Source of the DNA: an uncultured Pseudomonadota bacterium
Lineage (GTDB): Bacteria > Desulfobacterota > Desulfobulbia > Desulfobulbales > Desulfurivibrionaceae
Assembly: GCA_937868185.1 (NCBI GenBank)
Contig: CALMMG010000002.1
Span: forward strand, 27,269-91,268
Direction of reading: 5' to 3'
Length of the DNA: 64,000 nucleotides
Shown: in pieces, positions 41,358 to 50,774 of the stretch
Layout: each line of letters opens with the position of its first letter
How positions within the stretch are numbered: the stretch's first letter is position 1
Translations under genes and position numbers: made by a program
The notes under the pieces: model-generated
Told to the model about the DNA's origin: nothing
Database searches by the model: none
Seen by the model: only the letters and a program-made list of their open reading frames with translations

Positions 41358-41938
41358 AAGAGCATTTCCAGGCCGTTGGCGGCATAGGTGAAACGGGTGA
41401 CGGACCACGGCGACAAAACGGGGAGTAAAGTCTCTAGTTCAGCCTGGGTACGCATGAATTTGCCGCGGTCCAGCTTGCGGACGAGATACGCTAATGGATG
41501 TCGCCACGGAGAAAGGGGCAGCACCGCATCGAATACGGCAACATAGCCCCCCGGCTTACAGACCCGGCACATCTCCAATATCGCCATACGGGCTGCGTTC
41601 TTGGGCAGATGGTGCAATAGCCCGATGGACCATATGCCGTCAAAGGATTTGTCGGCAAAGGGCAATTCGGTTGCCGATCCGGTTATGGCTGTTTCGCCGG
41701 CAGTTGTGTATGCTACAGAGTAGGGAAAGGAGATGTCCAGGCCGACAGGATGGCCGCCCACCCTCCGCAACCAGCTTGATGGCCCGCAACCGACATCCAA
41801 GGTGAGTTTGGTGACGGGGAGCAACTCCTGTAGGCTGATTATTTTCCGTGTTATGGCCCTCTCCGCGCCAGGGCCAAGAAGTATTTGCGAGAGCTTGTAG
41901 ATGGTCGGATTTTCCAACAAGCGGTAAAGGAAATGCAC
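41333..41938 (-). CDS. SAM-dependent methyltransferase
   Basis: LTLDVGCGPSSWLRRVGGHPVGLDIS...ELPFADKSFDGIWSIGLLHHLP. Confidence 0.9.
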   Translation of the reverse strand: MHFLYRLLENPTIYKLSQILLGPGAERAITRKIISLQELLPVTKLTLDVGCGPSSWLRRVGGHPVGLDISFPYSVAYTTAGETAITGSATELPFADKSFDGIWSIGLLHHLPKNAARMAILEMCRVCKPGGYVAVFDAVLPLSPWRHPLAYLVRKLDRGKFMRTQAELETLLPVLSPWSVTRFTYAANGLEMLLCWNKKTA

Positions 41939-41941
41939 GAA

Positions 41942-42967
41942 TTACTCCTGCCGGTTCGAGTTGGGCTGGTGTTGATTCTGTAAATTCCCCGCAATGTCTT
42001 CAATGATATAATGTGGCCTCCGTCGTGCTTCATCAAGCGCGCGCCATATATATTCACCCAACACACCGAGCATGAGCATTTGGATTCCGCCGATCACCAG
42101 TACCCCTGCCATGATGGATGGATATCCCTGAACAGGTGACCCCCAGAGCAGCGCCTTCCCAATGATAATTCCTGCGGAAAAAAAGCCGAACAGGGCAAAG
42201 ATAAAGCCGGTATAGGACATCAAGCGTATCGGCTTGTAGGTAAAGGCTGTGATCGAGTCGATCAGGATTTTTATTTTCTTCTCAAGAGTCCAGCCGGATC
42301 GCCCATGTACACGTTTATCCTTGTCATAGGGAAAAGATTCCTGACGAAAACCAAGCCAGGTCAGGAGGCCGATCGTGCTGACGTTGGTTTCCTGAAATTG
42401 CCGGAAGGCATGGATAACGCGGTGATCAATAAGAAAAAAATCAGAGCCGGTGGGGGGCATGTTTTGCAGGCCGACAAAGCGGCGCATCAGGAAAAAATAC
42501 ACCCTCGAAAAACCGATGGTTCCGGCCTTGTCGTCCGGGCGCATGCCACGGACCCCCCAGACAACCTGCGCACCGCTGCGCCAACGCGCAAGAAATTCGG
42601 GGATCAGCTCCGGAGGATCCTGGAGGTCGGCGGCCAGAACCACGGCGCAAGCGCCGCGCGCGTGCTGCAATCCGCAGGATAAGGCGGTGTGGGAGCCGAA
42701 ATTCCGCGCCAAGCGAATCACATTTACCTGGGGTGCTCGGCGGGAGATTTCCGACAAGCAGGCAAAGGTGGCGTCGGTGGAATGGTCATCAACAACGAGC
42801 CATTCCCATTCCATAGTGATTGCAGCCATGGTCTTCTGGAGCCGCTCGAAGAGTAAGGGGAGGTTGTGCTCTTCGTTATAGGCCGGGGTTATTACGGAGA
42901 GCATGGCCAAGCCCGATTTGGGGGAGTAGCTTGGAGAATACTGGATGGTCATAGTTTCGCCGATCAT
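41942..42967 (-). CDS. Polyprenyl-phosphate glycosyltransferase-like GT2 (DPM1/ArnC type, two C-terminal TMs)
   Basis: LSVITPAYNEEHNLPLLFERLQ; VLAADLQDPPELIPEFLARWRSGAQVVWGVR; C-terminal TM pair then GVLGEYIWRALDEARRRPHYIIED. Confidence 0.92.
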   Translation of the reverse strand: MIGETMTIQYSPSYSPKSGLAMLSVITPAYNEEHNLPLLFERLQKTMAAITMEWEWLVVDDHSTDATFACLSEISRRAPQVNVIRLARNFGSHTALSCGLQHARGACAVVLAADLQDPPELIPEFLARWRSGAQVVWGVRGMRPDDKAGTIGFSRVYFFLMRRFVGLQNMPPTGSDFFLIDHRVIHAFRQFQETNVSTIGLLTWLGFRQESFPYDKDKRVHGRSGWTLEKKIKILIDSITAFTYKPIRLMSYTGFIFALFGFFSAGIIIGKALLWGSPVQGYPSIMAGVLVIGGIQMLMLGVLGEYIWRALDEARRRPHYIIEDIAGNLQNQHQPNSNRQE

Positions 42968-42970
42968 TGC

Positions 42971-43822
42971 TTATGCGGTTGCCTTGGTGGCCACCAGTTT
43001 GAAATACTTGAACAATCTCGAAGACAAGGGCAGTGCCGCCTGCAGGTAATCGTTGATTATTTTTTCGCCCTCTCTTCCCGTCTGTTTTCGCACGGAGGCC
43101 TGTCCAAGATACCAGCGATATTCTATCTGAACCTCGCTGAAGCCGGCAGCAAGGAAAATTTGCCGCATTGCCTGGGCGCTCATGCCGCCCTTGATCATTT
43201 TCTGATATTCCGCCAGCTGGGTTATTTCTTCGTCAACATGGAACTGTTCTTTCATTTCCCGGGCTTTGTTGGTGAGATTGTCGTGTTCCTTGCGCATGAG
43301 TTCGGACAGCTCGGGATTACCTGTATCAAGGGTGTCGAAAAAATCAAAATAGTCATGACTCGGATCTTCATCGGAATAAAACATGCCGCCGGGTTTGAGG
43401 ACCCGGCATATCTCCCTGGCCACCGGTTTCAGGTCTTCCATGTGGTGCAGCACTCCGTTGGCGGTGCACGCATTGAATGACCCATCGGGGTATGGTACAT
43501 GACGGGCGTCACCGAGAATGAGGTGAATGTTGGGACTCGGTTTTACTAGGGAGAGCATGGCCGGGGTGGCGTCAAGCCCGACCACCTGCTTGAAGATGCT
43601 TTGGGCAAGCGCGCAGATGAACCCGGTTCCACAGCCGATGTCAAGCAGGGCCTCATCTCCTGCCTGGGCCGCAAGCTCAGCGAGGATTTCGGAAACCCGC
43701 TCCGTGTTGATGGGGTCGGAGAAATACGGCTGCGACCCATCGTACTGTTTGGCAAGAGCGGTATGAAATTGAATATTTGCCTCTAAAACCGGGTCGGTGC
43801 TTTCTGCTAATTTTTTTTGCAC
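42971..43822 (-). CDS. SAM-dependent methyltransferase
   Basis: LLDIGCGTGFICALAQSIFKQVVGLDATPAML...VPYPDGSFNACTANGVLHHMEDL. Confidence 0.92.
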   Translation of the reverse strand: MQKKLAESTDPVLEANIQFHTALAKQYDGSQPYFSDPINTERVSEILAELAAQAGDEALLDIGCGTGFICALAQSIFKQVVGLDATPAMLSLVKPSPNIHLILGDARHVPYPDGSFNACTANGVLHHMEDLKPVAREICRVLKPGGMFYSDEDPSHDYFDFFDTLDTGNPELSELMRKEHDNLTNKAREMKEQFHVDEEITQLAEYQKMIKGGMSAQAMRQIFLAAGFSEVQIEYRWYLGQASVRKQTGREGEKIINDYLQAALPLSSRLFKYFKLVATKATA

Positions 43823-44499
43823 AAAATTTCCCCTGTGTTGGGCAGATAGTTGAGCAATTCCTCGTTGAGGAAGAGGTCGCGGATTGATTGCCGGAGCGGT
43901 GAAGCGTCATACGCAACCCGCCGAAAATCAACGGCGCGGGTTTGTGTGTCCAGCACCGCGAAGGCTGCACGGGTATCGCCGTCGCGGGGTTGCCCGCAAC
44001 TGCCGGGATTAATTATCATCCTTCCTTGAATTTCACGGAGTATGGGGTAGTGGGTATGGCCAAGAATGATGATGTCGGCCTCCAGAGCCAAGAACCTCTC
44101 GAAGTGACTATAGTCTGGGTAGATGTATTCTTCAAGAATATCCCACGGGCTCCCGTGATACATCTTGATCCGCAGGCCATCCAGCTCCCAGGTTTTTTCC
44201 AAAGGGAGATCTTGGAGCAGTAGCCTGTATTCCGGTGTAATCCAGGACAAGGTGTGGCTTATCGATTGGTGCAAAAAGGCGTTGGGCGAGGATGGAGGAT
44301 TCTCTAGATACCAATCATGGTTGCCCTTGATAGTCTCGACACGGTGCGCCAGCAGATCGGTGATGACGCCATTGGGATCTGGATAGTAGCCGGTGATGTC
44401 CCCGGAGCACCATATCCGGTCTACTCCCTGGAGTTCCCGGAGTACAGCCGTGAGGGCCGGACGGTTGGCATGGATATCTGCAACCAGCCCGATTTTCAT
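43807..44499 (-). CDS. Metallophosphoesterase (YfcE/calcineurin-like)
   Basis: MKIGLVADIHANRPALTAVLREL, CSGDITGYYPDP, IKGNHDWYL, ILGHTHYP, NPGSCGQPRDG; long ORF upstream extension rejected. Confidence 0.92.
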   Translation of the reverse strand: MKIGLVADIHANRPALTAVLRELQGVDRIWCSGDITGYYPDPNGVITDLLAHRVETIKGNHDWYLENPPSSPNAFLHQSISHTLSWITPEYRLLLQDLPLEKTWELDGLRIKMYHGSPWDILEEYIYPDYSHFERFLALEADIIILGHTHYPILREIQGRMIINPGSCGQPRDGDTRAAFAVLDTQTRAVDFRRVAYDASPLRQSIRDLFLNEELLNYLPNTGEILCKKN

Positions 44500-45434
44500 G
44501 CGTCCAGCCACCACTGATACGGTTTTTTCCCTGAAGACAAGAAATCGATATAGTCCGAAATTCCGGCGGCAAGGACAATCTGCGGCGCATATCCCAAGGT
44601 CTTTGCGCTGAGATCGAGATTGACATCCCAGCGATAATCCTCCTGTGGGTCCGGCCTGCCGCTTGGGATGACCCGGCTGCGACAGCCTGGAATCAAGGCA
44701 ACGATCATGGCGGCGAGTTCGCGCATGCTGATTGAGGATGAGCCTCCGATATTGTAGATGCCTGCGGCGTGTGACGTTGCTGCGAGCAGGCATGCGCGGA
44801 CCGCATCGGAGACATGGACAAAGTTCTGCGTTCTTTGGCCAGAGCCGTGGAAGCAAATGTCCCGCGAAGACAAAGCAGCATCGACAAACAGGGGGAGGAC
44901 GGAATGTTCCGGCATTCCAGGCCCATATGGGGAGGTGAGCCGCAGACTGACGATTTTGCGGTCGTGATTGCGGCGTATATCCTCGCAAAGCTGTTCTCCT
45001 GCGAGTTTGCTGGCCAAGTATGGGTGCTCCGCTCTGCTCTCGTGTGTTTCCGTGATCGGGAGTTTTCTTGGCTTGCCGATTATGGGGAGACTCGACATAT
45101 AAACAAAGACTGTTGCCTGGAGTTGAAAAAATGTTTTCAACAGGCCAGCGGTACCCAATGCGTTGGTCTGGGAATAGAGTTCCGGATCGATTTTTCCGGA
45201 GGGGGCCGGCAGTTGTGCGGCAAGATGGAAGATGGCATCGATTCTCCCCATGTCTGCAGGGGGCAAATTTAGGCTTTGCGGGACGGAGAGATCGGCGGTG
45301 ATACAGGCTATGTTCGGCTCGGCCGGAACCATGCGCCTTCTGGTGAGACAGACGACACTCCACCCTGCCTCAAGTAACGCCTTGACAAGGTGTCTGCCGA
45401 TAAAACCCGTCCCCCCCGTCACAAGTGCGCGCAT
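44496..45434 (-). CDS. NAD-dependent epimerase/dehydratase (extended SDR)
   Basis: MRALVTGGTGFIGRHLVKALLEAGWSVVCLTR; YLASKLAGE. Confidence 0.92.
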   Translation of the reverse strand: MRALVTGGTGFIGRHLVKALLEAGWSVVCLTRRRMVPAEPNIACITADLSVPQSLNLPPADMGRIDAIFHLAAQLPAPSGKIDPELYSQTNALGTAGLLKTFFQLQATVFVYMSSLPIIGKPRKLPITETHESRAEHPYLASKLAGEQLCEDIRRNHDRKIVSLRLTSPYGPGMPEHSVLPLFVDAALSSRDICFHGSGQRTQNFVHVSDAVRACLLAATSHAAGIYNIGGSSSISMRELAAMIVALIPGCRSRVIPSGRPDPQEDYRWDVNLDLSAKTLGYAPQIVLAAGISDYIDFLSSGKKPYQWWLDA

Positions 45435-45435
45435 G

Positions 45436-46512
45436 TTATCCCCGAGGAACGGTTGCCAAATCCTGCATGGGCGCCAAGATGCTCCGGAAGGCGCGGATCG
45501 CGGCGACGTTATACCGATAATCCAGACGACCAATCGTTTCATCACCCAGGAAGTTTCTGATGAGAATATCGGGTTCGTTGAATCCCACGTCAGCCCGAAT
45601 CGAGGTTGTCCCGGAGAAGCGTGGGTGCACCTCGAAAATGTACAGCTTGTCACCGGCCAAGCGGCATTGGATATTGAGCGGCCCCCTGATCCCGAGAGTT
45701 GTGGCCAACTGTTCACAGCTTTTTTGAATAAAATCATGCTTGATGATGAATCCCTGGGAATAGCCGGTTGACAGAGCATACGTGGCGTGGCCAATGACTC
45801 GTTTTTCTCCCAACGAAAGGCCAATCAATTTGCGGTGTATGACGATGGAGTCGATGATTGCCCCATCCTTAGCAACGAGAACACCGACCGTATACTCATC
45901 TTCATGGGTTCCAACATATTCTTGAAAAATGATCTCATCCCGGTTCGGGACGTGGAGCAGGAATTGTTCTACTTCGGTTGCATCCTGTAGGATGGCTACA
46001 TTTCGGGAGCCGCCCGTGTTCCTAGTCGGCTTGCCGATTACCGGAAAGCCGACATCCGCGACAAGAGCCCGCCAGTCTGAGACCGTCACTGTGCGTGGGG
46101 TGAGAAAGCCGTTATCTCCCAGCCAGGTATTGATTTTTGCCTTGTCGTTGCAGAGGCGGATTATCTCGGTGTGGCTTGCAATTATGGTGCAGCCCAAGGC
46201 GGCGAAGGTCTCCCTGTTGTTTGCGAGCACAAGATTTTCTGCTTCGGTACCCGGCAGGATAGCGTTCAGCTTTTCTTGTTTGACTATACGCAGGACAGCG
46301 GGAAGGTACTCAGGGTCATTGGCAAAAGGGACAATATACCTATTTGGCGTCTGATACAGGCCAAAGGAAAAGGGGTCGGCATCGGTGGTAACAATATGGT
46401 AGTCCTCCTTCAACAGCAGGGCATAGAGGATTTGGTTGCCGAATGATCTTCCACCCACGCCGGTGACTAATACCCGCGTAAGTTTTTTTGAGCGATTGCC
46501 ATGTCTACTCAT
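45436..46512 (-). CDS. ATP-grasp enzyme (carbamoyl-phosphate-synthase-large-like)
   Basis: VLVTGVGGRSFGNQILYALLLKEDYHIVTTDADPFSFGLYQ; VIGKPTRNTGGSRNV; FEVHPRFSGTTSIRADVG. Confidence 0.88.
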   Translation of the reverse strand: MSRHGNRSKKLTRVLVTGVGGRSFGNQILYALLLKEDYHIVTTDADPFSFGLYQTPNRYIVPFANDPEYLPAVLRIVKQEKLNAILPGTEAENLVLANNRETFAALGCTIIASHTEIIRLCNDKAKINTWLGDNGFLTPRTVTVSDWRALVADVGFPVIGKPTRNTGGSRNVAILQDATEVEQFLLHVPNRDEIIFQEYVGTHEDEYTVGVLVAKDGAIIDSIVIHRKLIGLSLGEKRVIGHATYALSTGYSQGFIIKHDFIQKSCEQLATTLGIRGPLNIQCRLAGDKLYIFEVHPRFSGTTSIRADVGFNEPDILIRNFLGDETIGRLDYRYNVAAIRAFRSILAPMQDLATVPRG

Positions 46513-46546
46513 TGTATCACCCTTATGCCAACGGTATAATATGCGG

Positions 46547-46909
46547 TCAACTTTTGCTGACAATGAAGATCCCGGCCAGGATGACCACAAGACCAAGAAT
46601 CTTGTGCCAGGCCAGACTTTCGCGGAAGAGCAACACGGCCCCCATGGTCACTAGGAGAAAGGTGGTGCTGACCAGGACCGGGTAGGCGATGCTCAGCGGT
46701 TCCATGGCAAGAACCCTGAACCAGACCAGGCTGGCCATGGCATAGAGGGTAATGCCGAGATCGAAACGGGGCTGTCGGATCAAACCCACCAAGCCGACAA
46801 GCCCCATGGCAAAACCACCCGCCCGCTCCACGCCGCTTCGCAGCAAGAGGTTGGCGGCCACGGTGAGGCCGGCGCTTAGGAGAACCAGAAACCAGCCACT
46901 TCTGCTCAC
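46547..46909 (-). CDS. SMR/EamA-half transporter (ArnE/ArnF/EmrE-like, four TMs)
   Basis: GTG start overlapping stop of upstream gene (GTGA); WFRVLAMEPLSIAYPVLVSTTFLLVTMGAVLLFRESLAWHKILGLVVILAGIFIVS. Confidence 0.85.
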   Translation of the reverse strand: MSRSGWFLVLLSAGLTVAANLLLRSGVERAGGFAMGLVGLVGLIRQPRFDLGITLYAMASLVWFRVLAMEPLSIAYPVLVSTTFLLVTMGAVLLFRESLAWHKILGLVVILAGIFIVSKS

Positions 46910-48162
46910 GATGCGCAGACCTCCTGCAGGGCTTGTGCGATTTGGCGGAGACTTTCCTCGTTCAGGCCGCAGAATAAGGGTAGCAGGATGACCTGGTCCC
47001 GGCAAGCCTCGCTCTGTGGTAATTGCTGCCGACCAGCCTGGGCATAGGGTCGCTCCTGGTGGGCATTCATGATGCCCCGCCGACAAGCGACACCCTTCTT
47101 TTGTAAAAGCTGCATGAAGTCCCGCTGGCTTTGGCTGCTTAAAGCCGTCAGCCGCACCGGGTAGCTCTGCCAGTTGGATTTTGCGGCAGCCGGTTCGCAG
47201 GGCAGGGTAATGCCGTGCACATCGCGGAGCAGTTCCTGATAGCGGGCCGCAATATTGCGGCGCTCCTCCACCATGTCATCCAGTTTCTTGAGCTGCTCGA
47301 TGCCGATCGCAGCCTGGATATCCGTCATTCGATAATTGTAGCCTGTGGTAAGGTACTCTTCAAAGACCACCGTGTCGGCTCCGTGTCGCGCCAGGTCCGA
47401 GACGCCCATGCCGTGTTGACGCCAGAGCCGGAATTTGCTGTCCAGCTCCGGATTGTTGGTGGTGAGCATGCCGCCGTCCCCAGTGGTGAGAACCTTGCGC
47501 GGATGGAAACTGAAGCAGGCCACTGCGCTGTGGGGGTGGCCGATTTTCTTCCAGTTTGTCCCGTTGTCTTGGGAGATCTCGCTGCCGACGGCGCAGGCGG
47601 CGTCCTCCACTACTGGTAGGCGGTACTGCCGGGCAAGTGCAACAATGCTGGCGATTTCACAGGGCATGCCCATCTGGTGGACCGGCATGATGGCCGCCAC
47701 TCGACCAAGCCTGTTTTTTGCTGGATCGACAAACCGGAGGGGGGATTCGCCTCCGCAAAGTCGGGCAACATGCCGGTAGTAGAGTCCGCCTTCTCCTTGC
47801 TCACATTCTTCGGCGAGAAATTTCCTCAGTTGGGTCACGTCCATATTGTAGAAGGTCGGTTCGATGTCGACAAAGACAGGCTCAGCACCGCAATGGCGCA
47901 CGGCATTGGCTGTGGCAATAAAGCTGTGGCTCACGGTAATCACCACATCGCCCGGTCTGACCCCAACCCCCAGCAGGGCAAGGTGCAGGGCGGTGGTGCA
48001 GCTCGAAACCGCGCAGGCATGTCGTGCTCCGACATACGCAGCGAAATGGTCTTCGAACTCTTTGACCTTGGGGCCCTGAGTCACCCAGCCGGAGAGGATG
48101 ACTTCACGGGCGGCTGAGGCTTCTTCTTCGCCAAGGCATGGCTTTGCAAGCGGGATCATCAT
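46906..48162 (-). CDS. DegT/DnrJ/EryC1/StrS family aminotransferase
   Basis: MMIPLAKPCLGEEEASAAREVILSGWVTQGPKVKEFED; VEDAACAVGSE; FSFHPRKVLTTGDGGMLTT. Confidence 0.95.
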   Translation of the reverse strand: MMIPLAKPCLGEEEASAAREVILSGWVTQGPKVKEFEDHFAAYVGARHACAVSSCTTALHLALLGVGVRPGDVVITVSHSFIATANAVRHCGAEPVFVDIEPTFYNMDVTQLRKFLAEECEQGEGGLYYRHVARLCGGESPLRFVDPAKNRLGRVAAIMPVHQMGMPCEIASIVALARQYRLPVVEDAACAVGSEISQDNGTNWKKIGHPHSAVACFSFHPRKVLTTGDGGMLTTNNPELDSKFRLWRQHGMGVSDLARHGADTVVFEEYLTTGYNYRMTDIQAAIGIEQLKKLDDMVEERRNIAARYQELLRDVHGITLPCEPAAAKSNWQSYPVRLTALSSQSQRDFMQLLQKKGVACRRGIMNAHQERPYAQAGRQQLPQSEACRDQVILLPLFCGLNEESLRQIAQALQEVCAS

Positions 48163-48163
48163 C

Positions 48164-49165
48164 TCACCAGTTCCGTCCGGCTTCACTCTGCAGGAGGCTT
48201 GCAGGGCCAGAGGGGTGTTCACGGAAGTAGGCGATGGTTTTTTCAAGTCCGGCCTCAAAAGCGGTGGCCGGCCTCCAGTCGCACATCCCCATGAAGGCGG
48301 AGGGATCGGCATAAAGCCGGCTGACATCGCCTGGACGGGCTGGGGTAAACCTGACCGTGGCCGCAGCATTGCCCACCATGGCAACCAATTTTTCGGCCAG
48401 GTCTTTTATGGATATTTCAAAATTACAGCCGATGTTCAGGGTAAGACCAGTTGTGGCCTCGCATTCCGCTGCAGCCACAAGCCCTGCGGCCGTATCTTCC
48501 ACAAAGGTGAAATCACGGGTTTGCAACCCGTCTCCGAACACGAGGATTTCTTTGCCGTTTAAGGCGCGGACAATGGACTTGGGAATCATCTCCCCAGCGT
48601 CTCCCTCATGGTGGGAGCGGGGACCATAGGTGTTGAACGGTCTGACGATCACCGTGGGCAGGCCATAAGTCAGGTGGTAGGCGCGGGCATAGGCTTCTCC
48701 CGCCAGCTTGCTGGCTCCGTATACGGTGCAGGGATGGGTTGGATGCGTTTCCGCCATGGGGACATGTTGCGCGGAGCCATAGACCTCCGAAGAGGAGCAG
48801 TGGACAAAGCGAAGCACCTTGGCTCTCCTGGCAGCGGCAAGCAGGAGCAGCGTTCCCTCGGCGTTGACCCGATGGTTTTCAAAGGGGTGGGCAAGGGAAT
48901 GTCTGACCCCCAGGCAGGCAAGGTGAAAAACCACCTGAATATCTTGAGTCGCCTCTTCTACATCACAAGGATCGGTGATCGAGCCTTGGCTGAACTCAAA
49001 GTTCGGGTTGGCAAAATGATGGGCGAGGTTGGCGGTTTTGCCGTTGCTCAGATTGTCGAGCACCCGGACCTTGCATCCGTTTGCCAACAGCCGATCAACC
49101 AGATGGGAGCCGATAAACCCCGCACCTCCGGTAACCAGGCAATGTCTGTGGTTAAGTCGAATCAT
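48164..49165 (-). CDS. NAD-dependent epimerase/dehydratase (nucleotide sugar)
   Basis: CLVTGGAGFIGSHLVDRLLANGCKVRVLDNLSNGK; YGASKLAGEAYARAY. Confidence 0.95.
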   Translation of the reverse strand: MIRLNHRHCLVTGGAGFIGSHLVDRLLANGCKVRVLDNLSNGKTANLAHHFANPNFEFSQGSITDPCDVEEATQDIQVVFHLACLGVRHSLAHPFENHRVNAEGTLLLLAAARRAKVLRFVHCSSSEVYGSAQHVPMAETHPTHPCTVYGASKLAGEAYARAYHLTYGLPTVIVRPFNTYGPRSHHEGDAGEMIPKSIVRALNGKEILVFGDGLQTRDFTFVEDTAAGLVAAAECEATTGLTLNIGCNFEISIKDLAEKLVAMVGNAAATVRFTPARPGDVSRLYADPSAFMGMCDWRPATAFEAGLEKTIAYFREHPSGPASLLQSEAGRNW

Positions 49166-50265
49166 CCAAGGATCTCCTTGATACTGTCACAGACAAAGAC
49201 GATCTGCTCATCGGTAAGTTCTGGATACAGCGGTAGGGAGAGTAATCGCTCTGCACAGGCTTCCGTCACAGGAAAAGAACCGACTGGCAGGTGCAGGTGG
49301 GCATATGCCTCTTGCCGGTGCAGGGGCAGGGGGTAATGAAGGCCTGTGGCGATGTCTTTTTTTGCGAGGGCATCCATGACGAAATCTCGATTTTCAAGCT
49401 GGACCACAAAGAGGTGGTATGCGGGCAGATTCTCGGGTGCGGTTAGGGGCAGGGTCAAGCCGGGGATGTCATGCAGGAGTTCCTGGTAGCGTTGCGCGTG
49501 CCTTCTTCGCGTTTCGGTCCACAGGGGCAGATGCTTGAGTTTTACGGAAAGAGCGGCGGCCTGTAGGGCATCGCAGCGGCCATTATATCCCTCCATCGCA
49601 TGATAGTACTTGCGGGTCTGACCATGGTCCCGGAGCATGGCAATTATTGCGGCAAGATCGGGGTCATTGGTTGTCACCGCGCCGGCATCACCGCAGGCGC
49701 CGAGATTTTTTCCGGGATAGAAGGAAAACGCGGCGGCTCGGCCCAGAGAGCCGGCGGTGCGTCCCTTGTACTCGGCTAAGTGCGCTTGGCAGGCATCTTC
49801 CACCACCCACAGATTATGTTTTTTGGCGATGGCGGTGATGGCGTCCATCTCTGCTGGCTGCCCATAGAGGTGCACCGGGACGATGCCCTGTGTTTTTGGC
49901 GTGATGGCGGCCTCGATCTTTCCGGGATCGAGGGTATATGTCCCCGGGTCAATATCCACAAAAACGGGTTTGCCCCCGGCCTGGCTGATGGCCTCGGTGG
50001 TGGCGATAAAGGTGTTGGGAGCAGTGATCACTTCATCTCCAGGATTCAACCCCAGAGCCAGGAAGATGAAACGCAGGGCATCGGTGCCGCTGTTGAGCGC
50101 GATGCAGTGTGTGGTGTGCGTAAGGGTGGCAAATTCCTCTTCAAAGGCCTTTACATATTTGCCGCCGATAAAGGCCGCTTCATCGAGAATTTTTTCCCAG
50201 ATCAGGAGGATTTTTTGTTTGAGGGCGCTATTTTGCGCTTTGAGGTCGAGAAAAGGGATGTTCAT
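49162..50265 (-). CDS. DegT/DnrJ/EryC1/StrS aminotransferase, WbpE-like
   Basis: MNIPFLDLKAQNSALKQKILLIWEKILDEAAFIGGKYVKAFEEEFA; VEDACQAHLAEYKGRTAGSLGRAAAFSFYPGKNLGACGDAGAVTT. Confidence 0.93.
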   Translation of the reverse strand: MNIPFLDLKAQNSALKQKILLIWEKILDEAAFIGGKYVKAFEEEFATLTHTTHCIALNSGTDALRFIFLALGLNPGDEVITAPNTFIATTEAISQAGGKPVFVDIDPGTYTLDPGKIEAAITPKTQGIVPVHLYGQPAEMDAITAIAKKHNLWVVEDACQAHLAEYKGRTAGSLGRAAAFSFYPGKNLGACGDAGAVTTNDPDLAAIIAMLRDHGQTRKYYHAMEGYNGRCDALQAAALSVKLKHLPLWTETRRRHAQRYQELLHDIPGLTLPLTAPENLPAYHLFVVQLENRDFVMDALAKKDIATGLHYPLPLHRQEAYAHLHLPVGSFPVTEACAERLLSLPLYPELTDEQIVFVCDSIKEILG

Positions 50266-50774
50266 GGTTGCGGGGCTTTCTTGATGAATTTAGCCGGGTT
50301 TCCCGCCCAGATCTCGCCGGGAGGGATGTTGGTAAGCACCAGGCTCGCGGCGCCAATGAGGGCGCCGGCTCCGATGGTGATTCCGCATAAAATGGTGACG
50401 CTGGAACCGATAGAGACCCCCTGGCCGACAACGGTGGGTGTTACCTGCCAATCTGGATCGTTCTGCATACTGCCGTCTGGGTTCACTGCCCTGGGGTGCC
50501 TGTCGTTGATGAAGGTGACGTTATGGCCGATGAACACATGGTCTTCGATAGTGACACCTTCACATATAAAGGTGTGGCTGGAAATTTTGCAGCGTTTTCC
50601 GATAGAGGCATTTTTTTGTATCTCGACAAATGCCCCGATCTTTGTCTCCTCCCCGATGCGGCAGCCATAGAGATTGACAAAAGCATGGATGGAAACATCC
50701 TTGCCTAGGAAGACATCGGGAGTAATCCGGCATAATTCCACGGGGCCTTCCTTATGGGTATTCAATGCGGACAT
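50262..50774 (-). CDS. Left-handed beta-helix N-acetyltransferase, WbpD-like
   Basis: Hexapeptide repeats IGEETKIGAFVEIQKNASIGKRCKISSHTFICEGVTIEDHVFIGHNVTFINDRHPRA; start set at MSALNTHKEG. Confidence 0.92.
   Translation of the reverse strand: MSALNTHKEGPVELCRITPDVFLGKDVSIHAFVNLYGCRIGEETKIGAFVEIQKNASIGKRCKISSHTFICEGVTIEDHVFIGHNVTFINDRHPRAVNPDGSMQNDPDWQVTPTVVGQGVSIGSSVTILCGITIGAGALIGAASLVLTNIPPGEIWAGNPAKFIKKAPQP

Noticed and set aside
44500-45363. N-terminal ~288 aa extension of the metallophosphoesterase ORF (43807-45363)
   Set aside because: Overlaps the real SDR gene on the same strand in another frame; the phosphoesterase clearly starts at MKIGLVADIH (44499)
45435-45824. N-terminal extension of the SDR ORF (44496-45824)
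   Set aside because: Overlaps the ATP-grasp gene; the SDR starts at MRALVTGGTGFIG (45434)
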